Below are positions 1-7,867 of a stretch of DNA of 14,545 nucleotides, one piece after another. The translations under genes were made by a program, and so were the position numbers. Source of the DNA: Tetmemena sp. SeJ-2015 (lineage: Eukaryota; Ciliophora; Spirotrichea; Sporadotrichida; Oxytrichidae); the NCBI GenBank assembly GCA_027382625.1, contig JAJKFJ010009548.1:1-14545 (forward strand), in the 5' to 3' direction. A model generated the notes under the pieces. It was not told the origin of the DNA. It did not search any database and saw only the letters and a list, made by a program, of their open reading frames with translations. Every line of letters starts with the position of its first letter. Position 1 is the stretch's first letter.

Positions 1-2
1 CA

Positions 3-1304
3 TTCTTCTTGGCGCTCACCGTAGGCATTTCAAAAGATCAAGCTGCCAAGGTGGAGCGGGACTTGCAGAAAAGATTTCCTGACGTTGAGGAGGTGTCCGT
101 CTTTGAGACCCAGAAGGACTAGGCGCAATATATGGCAATATTCCTCAGGACGAACACATTTGGCCGCAACAAGCAGTACTTCAATAACCCCAATTACTGC
201 GGCAAATAGTTCCTGGACAAGTCCGGCTTGGAATCAAAGGCGATCAGACGGAGCAATCTTACCCAGGCTATAAAATAAATCAGGCCCGTCAGCATTTACA
301 CAGGATCGCTCCAAAGATTGCTAGAGGCCCTCAAAATTAGCCCCACTGAGCAAAGAATTCCGGGAAGAGTGAAGCTTGATGAAGAGCTGATGGAAGGAGA
401 CCCAGTCGTCTAGAAGGTGATCGAGCTCATCAGGTCAGGCAGAGTGCAGAGCTTCCAGGATCTCTTCAATCAGAACTAAGACAATGCTGTGATGTGCGAG
501 ATGCTCACGGATCGAAAGAAAAAGCTGGAGACCTTATTTAAGCTCTACAGGAACGCGGGCGCGATACCAGAGCCAAACCTGTCTCACATCGAGGAGCTGC
601 TCTCCTATCTATAGAGAATGAGATTAGTCCGTGGCAAAGATAAATAAGGCAGCTCGATTTCGGCAGAGATTGTTCAGGAGTACTAGCTGCAAGAGGCTCT
701 AGACGCTCTGTATGAGGTGATAGTAAAGCAGAGCAATTCAAAGATGAAGTGTGTTTGGCTGCATGGAGAAAACGGCACCGGGAAAAGTACTTTGGCAGGC
801 CTGATGGCGAAAATCTTCTCGTCAGAAATATTGGAAGAGGTTGCCGAAAGCTTTGCTTTAGATCAGAGAAAAACTGGCTTACCGCCTACTTTGGTCATCC
901 TGGATGAAGTGAACTCTCCTGTCTTCTTCGGACACAAAGGGATAGCGAAGATGAAGAGATTCCTTGAGGGGAAAGGGTTTGTGGTCAATGTGAAGCATGG
1001 AGACGCAGATAAAAGATACCTGAACTGCTCGGTTATGGTGACATCAAATAAGACGCCACTGAAGAAAATGGATGAGCTAGATCGAGGAGCATTTCTGGCA
1101 AGGGTCAAATTTGTGGAAATGCGCAGGCGCGCAGGATACGTAGCCAAAGAATTCCCGTTTGCCGCAGATGAGCTGGCATAATACTTTGAGGAAAGATTGA
1201 TCATGGAACGGCTCATTCATGGCCAAGGTGGCCTAGACGAAGATGAGCTTGCGGATACTAACACCTAAGATATGACAGAAGTGAATGAAGGGCACTTTGC
1301 CTGA
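3..1304 (+). CDS. Rep-like protein with SF3 helicase (CRESS-DNA virus/plasmid type), 5'-partial
   Basis: With TAA/TAG read as Gln, one frame is open from the window edge to TGA 1302-1304 (433 aa; true start lies left of the window). Ten of 26 Gln codons are TAR (120, 207, 276, 411, 477, 612, 645, 684, 1179, 1266), so the gene is adapted to the host code. The helicase is clear: Walker A GENGTGKST (codons from 765), Walker B LVILDEV (891-911), motif C VMVTSN (1035-1049 region) and an arginine-finger-like RGAFLARVKF. This is the Rep ATPase of rolling-circle replicons, which unwinds DNA in the nucleus. The N-terminus is weaker: FFLALT resembles Rep motif I and Y65-C-G-K68 resembles the YxxK nicking motif, but no HUH pair is visible (QYM at 42-44). 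The spacer to Walker A is long. There are no introns and it is more GC-rich than its neighbours. Inferred: an integrated or domesticated element. Confidence 0.85.
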
Positions 1305-1420
1305 TTGCTTTGGATGAAAGCAGAGCGTATAATGCACATTTAAGCTTATAAGTTATTTCTAGAGATTAAGTTTAATTCACGCCCTAATAAATTAATTCCA
1401 TTTCATTCTTGCCCAAAAAC

Positions 1421-1436
1421 GGACTAATTGACTAAA
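1421..1436 (-). repeat. Two inverted copies of the 8-bp unit
   Basis: GGACTAATTGACTAAA is the reverse complement of two consecutive octamer units. It pairs with 1528-1543 at 15 of 16 positions, so the region could fold as a 16-bp stem enclosing 91 nt (1437-1527). Direct plus inverted iterons flanking an AT-rich segment are what a Rep-dependent origin often shows. I did not find a canonical CRESS nonanucleotide in the loop. Confidence 0.7.
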
Positions 1437-1511
1437 TTTTACACCTTATTTTCTCGAGCCAGTCTTCCAATGTCTTAGTAATCTAAATCTAAACTCTCAG
1501 ATTTTTACTAA

Positions 1512-1559
1512 ATTAGTCGTTTAGTCGTTTAGTCCATTAGTCCATTAGTCGATTAGTCA
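1512..1559 (+). repeat. Six tandem 8-bp units, consensus WTTAGTCN (iteron-like)
   Basis: Units read ATTAGTCG, TTTAGTCG, TTTAGTCC, ATTAGTCC, ATTAGTCG, ATTAGTCA with exact 8-bp spacing and an invariant TTAGTC core. Variation is confined to the first and last base. The array begins 207 bp after the rep stop codon. Direct short repeats beside a rep gene are typical Rep-binding iterons in CRESS viruses and rolling-circle plasmids; that role is inferred. A simple microsatellite is the alternative. Confidence 0.8.
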
Positions 1560-1570
1560 AATGTTTTTAA

Positions 1571-1756
1571 ATGGCGCTTGATAAATTTAATTATAGTGTA
1601 CTTTTAATTGAATACCGGTTTAAATTAAATATAGTTCACAGAGATTTGAAGCCAGACAAGTCAACTGCCACGCATTTGAGCAGCCACAGCCGGAAAGATG
1701 ATCATGTAGAGGCAACCGCCAGTCAACGTACTTGTATTTTAAAAAAATTTCGCTAA
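1571..1756 (+). pseudogene. Fragment with protein-kinase catalytic loop (IVHRDLKPD)
   Basis: Within this short frame, positions 1631-1657 encode IVHRDLKPD, a match to the kinase subdomain VIb catalytic loop. Nothing after it continues as a kinase: no metal-binding DFG follows, and the next residues are Ser/Thr/His-rich. The sequence differs from the loop of the intact kinase at the right end (IIYRDLKPE), so it is not a recent copy of that gene. It may be a decayed kinase fragment or, in a germline genome, a detached gene segment. Confidence 0.45.
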
Positions 1757-1927
1757 ATCAATGCTGATACTACAATATAAAAGAACCTAAGTTATCCTTG
1801 TGTATCAAATGTACCTTATTAACTTATGAAAAGTTAAGAAGCCACAGAGATCGACTCCCAAGAATGATGAGCTCTGTCGTGGGGAAAGTAATTTTCCTCT
1901 TCTTCGCTATTGCTCATACTTCTTAGG

Positions 1928-2489
1928 ATGCCTTCTCTCTCAATAGCTTCTTATACATTATATCAATAGAAAAACAATAAACCCTTAGGAAAGCAAGTGC
2001 ATAATCAGATAACCTTAGAAGAAAGCTTAACTATAAACTAATTACTATGGGAGAAACACTATGAACTCTATTTTAAGCTTTTTATGTAAGCTATTGTTTT
2101 TTGAATGAACTGATAATTATGAGATTGAGATGAGAGGCTCCTATTTTCAGAGGATAGAGCTATGAGCGGAGAAGAAGATGGAGTATCTATGCCACAGTTT
2201 AAACAGCTAAAGCCAGTATCTTAATAACTTAAACTAAGTCTCTCGAACCCTGATTCAGTTTTCTACTGCCTAAGAGAAAAGAGAGCATCATTTTAAAGAG
2301 AAGTTACCAGCCTTATTAGAGAAGGATGAAGAAGATGAGAGTAGCTTCTAATTTTCACAAGATAAATTCAAACTGTGCTTAACCAGAGCTGTAAACTAAG
2401 GAAAGACCTCTATTAATTTTCCATTCATGAAAGCTATAATTAAAGATATTGATGATGATAATTAAATTTTCAAACTACTTACATTATGA
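1928..2489 (+). CDS. Unrecognised two-exon protein, about 161 aa
   Basis: Exon 1 is 1928-2095, beginning MPSLSIASYTLYQQK and rich in TAR-encoded Gln. Exon 2 is about 2172-2489, beginning KKMEYLCHSLNSQ and ending at TGA 2487-2489. Joining at GT 2096 and AG 2171 keeps the frame. A consensus GTAAGC donor also sits at 2086 but does not lead into the second exon's frame, so the junction is tentative and the two parts could be separate genes. The product looks soluble and charged, with an acidic EKDEEDE stretch and no signal peptide or membrane segment. I do not recognise the family. It converges on the minus-strand gene ending at 2525, leaving only 35 nt between the stop codons. Confidence 0.55.
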
Positions 2490-2524
2490 AAATTTGATCT
2501 CACAATTGCTATGTCAATATATTT

Positions 2525-5500
2525 TCATAATGAAATTGATAAATAATTTTAATAAGATCTAGATTGCTCTAATTTCATATTGCTACCATTGAGTTTTAAG
2601 CAGTCCTGAAGCCATTTGTCACAACAGTGGCGTTCATCTATCCATTTAGCATTGACTCTCTTGTACCACTGAAGTTATGAAGCCTACTCAAATTTTACTA
2701 CCTGAGACTTGATTTTTCGTGGCCATCTTTGATATTCTTAAACTCCATCTATAATTAAGAGTTCATGATAGAGTCAGATCTTAGCACTTATATTCTGTCA
2801 CTGTAAGTTGAATCCGCTCTCCTATTATTCAAAGATTTCTTCCTCTGAAAGTTAAGTTTTTAATTGTTCCAATTTTATCCAATGAGACTTTCTGTTGGTT
2901 AAAGCAAGCTCTGGTCATCTCTTTCATATAGTCTGTTACTATAGTTCCAATTTAATTACATTAAATCTATTTAATGAGTTCACCAAGAGCTGAGACTCAG
3001 TTATATTATGGGGCTAGCTTAAATCCGCATATCTTCCAAATATAGGCTTCTTTAAAATAGTTTTCTAAGTGGCCAATTCCTATTTGCGGGCTTATTAATC
3101 TAATTCCATATCTAGTGGCTGTTAATTTTACTTAGCAAGGATGGCCTATTTCCATTCCTCTATATTGATTTGAGCCATCTAGCAAAAGTTTTTAAGTCCT
3201 CTGAGCTGATCTTTACACTAGCGAGTGAGTCGCTCTATAACTTATTCCTATTTTAATGACCCAAAAATAGAGGTGAAATCTTCGCACAGATTAATAGCAG
3301 ATATATGCATCACTACTTCACACCCATCAAGTCTCTTATACAAACTGAATACTATAAATAAATTATCAAAGAAGAAAGAAGTTACTTCTGAAGAAAAGTA
3401 CACTCTAAGATTCTTTCTTAGAGATGTTAGGGAAATTTAAAGTAGAATCTATCATGTAAAACTATTCTTCTTGCTCAAAGTAATTGTAATACATTTAAAA
3501 TTAAAAATCACATTCCTTATTAAATTTAAAATAAAGGAAATATATTTTGGTTCTTGTTGATTTGAAGAGATTTATTTATGAAATAAATTTCTTGCCTAAG
3601 GATTTGAAAAATTATAAGCAAAAATTAATTAATTCTCAACAGCATAATAATTTATTTAAAGTGATAAGAGATTAGATTCTAATAATCTTGTAACTCTGTT
3701 GCCTTATTTTTCTTATTCTTTGAGCTAAAATAAATTTAGATTATTCAATATGTGGTCTTCACTTACTTTAATTGCAAGTTATAAAGATAAAGATTTTATC
3801 CTTCAAAGAAATGTTTGATTTCTAAATTCTTGATTGATGAATTCCACAATTTATGCATCTCAAGCATTCTTAAACTCTATCAATTTATTATGAGACAAAT
3901 TGTTATGAGGTTACCTTTTTAACTACATAGAAAGAGGCATCAATAGGAGTCCTAGCTATCAACACAGGTGAGGTTTTTGTTTTCAAAAGCCTCTCATTGA
4001 TTATACTCAAGGCTTAATTTGTCGTTGAGTAAATCTCAAATTCTATATTTTCAAAAATTATAGTCTTAAAAAAAACGCTTACAATTTTTGCTATAAAGTT
4101 TTTATCCATCAACGTGTTTGATAGGGTCTATTTTCATAAACTCTTCTATTATCTGTCTTTAAATATCTGGAACCTCTAAGAATAGTGCCTGTGAGTTGTA
4201 GTAAGACTAATTTTCCTACTCTTTTTATTTACTATTTGTAATTTATGCAGTCTTAAACCTCTTTTTGTATTTTAGATAATGAAAATAAAATGATTATACT
4301 ATATCAAAAGCAGAGAAAAACTCTACTTCTGTTCTATTCTAATGCAATAAGTCTTTGCCTCCACCACCACTACTACCTATATTTTCTGTTTAAAACCTCT
4401 TTGCATCTTTAGCTTTCTTTGCACTTTCGCTTTATTTGACAGCGAGTATCAATTGCAATTAAGCCTGTTCATCTTGATTATTGTCATTTTAGTACTCAGT
4501 TCCTGGTCGTTGGCCTTTTTATTTAAAGCTTAAGTCATCTTCAAGTCTGATGTTTTAGGTAGATTTACTTTAATCCAGGGACGAATTATCAATTTCATAA
4601 TGAGCACTAAAACGATTTGATTAGCTAGTTGCAGAGAATCTTTAGCCATCCTTCCAGTCCTCTTCTTGAGATATTCAAGTAAAGATAGAATAAAAATTAG
4701 AATATAAAAGGAGATTTATCACATGAGAAATAGTCCCAGATGTATTCAAGCTCTCCAACATCTGTATGAAATTCCTTTAATTCGATGAGTTTTCTTGTTC
4801 GAATCAAAATGGTTCCATATTTAAACAGCCATATCTTCTCCTGCTTAACCCTTGCATACTCTCTCTTTAGCAGCTTCTTCCACTCATAGGCTTAGAGAGA
4901 ATCCTAAAAGCCTAAGTGATACTCCACCTAAAGATACTATAGAGTCAAGCCCTATCTGTTGTGCATGATGTGCAAGCGACTGATTCTTTGAACAGCATCT
5001 ATGGGTATGCTCAAAACACCATCTCTCCTTTGCCATTTGTTTAGGAAAAGTATGCTTAATTAAATTGTTCTTGAAGAGAAACTCGGTCTGACCAGATTGG
5101 TAGAACTAGCTAACACTGTTGCCGCTTGATTTACCACTACCCGAGCTAGAACTGATAAACTGCGTCAGATTAGTTATTTCAATATACAGCTGCTCGTTTT
5201 TCAAAATGAGATTTATGTTCTTCCATTTCATGTCCTAAAGAGGATATTATAATCTGTGCCTTACTTTAGCTAGTAGATAAACATTTTTGTCCTCTCTTCT
5301 GCTCATAAGTTTCTAAGGGTTTTGCATTAGGGATATTTTCTTAAGCTTTTCGACAGTGATATCTGCGTAGCTGAATTCACAGCAGAATTACCAATTGGAA
5401 AAGTCATTATCGATTTCTAATTGCCATTACTTTTACTATATAATTAATTATCGAGGTAAAGCAATAGAGCGATTTTGGCTTGCTCCTCGTTGCCGTTAGA

Positions 5501-5735
5501 GTATTTGCTTGTATGCTTTTTCACTATCATATCAAAATAGGTTCTATTTTTAACTCAGCTCAAGATTAAAATCTTTACTTCTTCATATTATAAATACTGC
5601 TGCTATTTCTATATCTAATAATTACTTGTCAATGAAGTTGAGTGATATTTGGAATCTGTCGACCATCACACTATCTTTGTCAATAACACGAACCAAGGCG
5701 TATAATTCAGACTTCTCCTCCAGACTTCTGCACAT
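2525..5735 (-). CDS. Large unrecognised protein, 11 exons, about 908 aa
   Basis: Exons on the minus strand: 5735-5626, 5543-5437, 5416-4928, 4890-4723, 4664-4083, 4042-3767, 3724-3641, 3595-3386, 3351-2960, 2908-2802, 2726-2525. All introns are GT-AG, 20 to 82 nt, and the spliced length of 2727 nt is exactly divisible by three, ending in TGA. Start ATG (MCRSLEEKSELYALV) is the first Met in its frame; the frame is open further upstream. Features: a possible PH-like strand set (KWKNINLILKNEQLYI), a basic WKKLLKREYARVKQEK helix, a Ser/Gln/Asn-rich low-complexity middle with SSGGGG, a Cys/His-containing stretch (WCFEHTHRCC), and a charged C-terminal half with Trp-rich ending. No catalytic motif stands out and I do not recognise the family. 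Existence of the gene is well supported; the 20-nt intron 5436-5417, the 2801-2727 intron and some other junctions are tentative. Confidence 0.7.
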
Positions 5736-6038
5736 TATGAAAAATGCCTGACTCTCTGAAATAAGTTTAAATAGCTAATATCCTACGAAGAAACTACAAA
5801 GCCTTTTAGTAGAGAATGCTGATGATTTGTTTTGTTTAGGACTCCATGAAATAAATAGCAGAAAGCAGATTATATTAATTATGGGTCCATTTAATTCATG
5901 ATTCAAAATATATCCATATTTTACAATAGTTATCTAGAATGAATGCAATATTCTGAATAAATGTTGTCCAAGTCTTAAATTCTTAGTTTTAATGAAATAA
6001 AGTTCGATGTTAAAATTACATTTGCACTCATTTAAATT
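5736..6038. other. AT-rich spacer that is open in the frame of both flanking minus-strand genes
   Basis: The 303 nt between the secreted-protein gene and the 908-aa gene contain no TGA in the minus-strand frame shared by both genes. Read out, it would give a Phe/Ile/Asn-rich sequence with no ATG before 5735. The composition is that of AT-rich spacer, so it is most simply 3' plus 5' untranslated DNA that is open by chance, since only one stop codon exists in this code. Confidence 0.5.
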
Positions 6039-6623
6039 TCAAAAGGGGTCAATCTTGCCTTCGATTCCACTAACTTTGACTATGAGCTGAAATTTATTAT
6101 CATAGTCAGACCTCTCATAGGGCTCTTTGCCTTTTCTGCTTTTGATGTAACTCTCTCTGTGTACCTCTCTCTTTTTACTTTCTTTGATTCTGACGAAATT
6201 GATTGGAAACTCTCCCTCCTCATAAAACTCGAGCAAAAACATTCTTCTTGCTTTTAGTCCTGGCTTTTATTCTTCCTTCTCTTTATTCTCCTAAATATTT
6301 TGTGTTGCATCTGAAGCCTTCTTTTTCTTTTTTGGAGGTTTATCGACATACAAATTTTCTTCAAGTACTGAGAAGAAGCTATTCTGGTTAGGTGAATGAT
6401 GCATGACAGGATCCACAATCCAAACATAGCCAGAGCCAGTGGTTTCAGCAAGTATAACATCCAAAGTGTCCCAAATCTGCAGCATGTCCATATAAGGCTT
6501 TTGCAAAGCAAATCTACTTCTGTCAAACATTAGTCTTCGAGTCAGCAACTGCCCCTCACAAACAGTTAAAAGCAAAAGAAGACAGAGTAGAGTTAATTTT
6601 AGTGGATGATGAAAGTGTATCAT
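6039..6623 (-). CDS. Secreted chagasin-like (peptidase inhibitor I42-type) protein, 194 aa
   Basis: ATG 6623-6621 to TGA 6041-6039, no intron, with TAG and TAA used as Gln at 6293 and 6269. Residues 1-24 form a signal peptide (hydrophobic core LTLLCLLLLLTVCEG), so the protein is secreted or routed to the lysosome/food vacuole. The mature part begins QLLTRR. The stretch DTLDVILAETTGSGYVW followed by SPNQNSFFSV resembles the TTG-loop region of chagasin inhibitors of papain-family peptidases. A later beta-rich part (FLLEFYEEGEFPINFV, then FQLIVKV) fits the fold's C-terminal strands. The usual NPTTG is AETTGSG, the RPW loop is not conserved, and a Lys-rich insert (KPPKKKKK, about residue 96) interrupts the fold. 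Family assignment is inferred from motif order only; the gene itself is secure. It is divergent from the next gene with 127 nt between starts. Confidence 0.5.
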
Positions 6624-6750
6624 TATTTAATTCTTCACTCTAGAATAATTTTATAGCTTTAATTCATTAAAAGAGGTGTGGGCTACTTCTAACTCTTATT
6701 TTAAATAAAAGGGAAGAATTAAAATATAGGAAAAATAAATTGAAAATTCA

Positions 6751-7785
6751 ATGGCTTCAGCTCTAAGTAACCTGACTGCTTTGCAAGCTTAAAACCAGTC
6801 CGCTCTAGGAGGACTTGCATCTCCAAAGAACCAAGATGATCCAGCCTTCGATGGTAGATTCATAAAGCCCTCTGAGATTCTATTGGTCTGGAACTCTCCC
6901 AATCCAAAGCAAGAGCTTACTCCCATCATTAATCGTTACATCGAATATCAAACCTCCCATTTTATGAAAAAAAAATTGATGCTAATAACTTTATTTTATC
7001 TGTATTTAGTATTGAATATTGTTTAAATATCCCAAAACGACATGTTTGATCTCTACAACTACTAAGACAGATATTGGGAGGAAGATGAGAAGAATCTGCT
7101 AGCAGAGTATGTTCTTCAACAATTAACTTTCGCATGCGATTCTCTTGAGCTCTTGGACAACTCTACTTAAGTAGCAAGAATCGTGAATCACTTTGTTGAC
7201 CTAGCGAGAATAAGAGACGCTCAAGAAGATCCTGAGCAGACTTATTTCCTCGCTGACCGCTTCCAACAGCTGAGAGAATTCTTAAATGAGCAATTCAGAG
7301 AGAAGTAGCTGACTAGAGACTAAGTGAGGAAGCTCGTAGACTATGCTAATAAGACAGTTTTCAAGCACCTAGGAGTAATCTAAACAGCTTTCGGGTTTAA
7401 AAGAGAGCAGGTCTTTAAGAATATTCAGGTCACTTTGCCAGAGCCGCAGCTGGCAGTTGGAAACTTGCAGACTCAGTGCAAAGAGATCATAGATGAGAAA
7501 GCCTTAGAGGATCAGTTAAGAAGTCAAAATGATTTCTATCAGGATGATGGTTAGCAAGACCAGTAACAGGAATAAGAGCAAGAGGATGAGATCGACCCAG
7601 AGGATCCTCTCTATGGTCTGGAGCAAAGACTAAGAGGCATGAACTTGGACGAAGAGTCCAGGAAAATAATCAAGGAGAAATTGGAGGAGGCCAATACAAG
7701 AATCAAAAGCGCACTTGATGATAGATAAAGAAACTTAGACTCAAAACTTGGAAATCAAGCTGGTGCAGCTCCTAAGAAGAAATGA
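6751..7785 (+). CDS. Unrecognised 344-aa protein with acidic C-terminal region
   Basis: One frame runs from ATG 6751 to TGA 7783-7785, with eleven TAR codons read as Gln. A hydrophobic run at residues 76-93 (LMLITLFYLYLVLNIV) follows MKKK and could be a membrane segment. It lies in an unusually AT-rich patch that could instead be a 75-nt in-frame intron (GT 6935 to AG 7009). The central part is helical and charged (LLAEYVLQQLTFACDSLELL, then RFQQLREFLNEQFREKQ). A Gln/Glu/Asp-rich stretch at about 261-285 is followed by another charged helix and a Lys-rich end (PKKK). I do not recognise the family. It is tail-to-tail with the NBR1-like gene, 82 nt apart. Confidence 0.8.
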
Positions 7786-7867
7786 ATAGAATATTAACTT
7801 AAAGACGCTTTATTAAAGTTTAATATCACATTCAAATAAGATTTTAATCCTGATAACTTAAACTTAA

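Larger units (their letters stand above)
1305..1927. other. Gene-free region holding octamer repeats and a kinase-motif relic
   Basis: This AT-rich stretch of 623 nt lies between the rep-like gene and the next plus-strand gene. I find no intact gene in it. It contains the octamer array (1512-1559), its inverted counterpart (1421-1436) and a short kinase-like coding relic (around 1571-1670). A frame starting with ATG near 1867 has a hydrophobic, signal-peptide-like beginning, but it overlaps the better-supported gene at 1928 and ends at a TGA. Confidence 0.6.

Noticed and set aside
863..1216. Minus-strand open frame opposite the helicase domain
   Set aside because: The plus strand carries intact Walker A, Walker B and motif C, so this is a shadow.
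1437..1511. CRESS nonanucleotide nicking site in the loop between the inverted octamers
   Set aside because: I looked for a TAGTATTAC-like sequence and found only partial resemblance (for example TTAGTAATC), not enough to call.
1867..2063. Frame starting MMSSVVGKVIFLFFAIA with a signal-peptide look
   Set aside because: It ends at a TGA and overlaps a different frame (from 1928) that is more protein-like and connects to a second exon.
2490..3240. Plus-strand frame that would read through many TGA codons as Trp
   Set aside because: It needs about ten TGA codons in 250, more than random expectation, while clear genes here use TGG for Trp and end at TGA. The minus strand explains the region.
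3225..3440. Plus-strand open frame of about 71 codons
   Set aside because: The minus-strand exons of the 908-aa gene cover the same bases with much better protein-like sequence and consistent splicing, so this is a shadow frame.
5700..6100. A splice fusing the chagasin-like gene to the 908-aa gene
   Set aside because: It would require an intron of nearly 400 nt, far longer than the others here, and the upstream protein already ends naturally after its last beta-strand-like segment.
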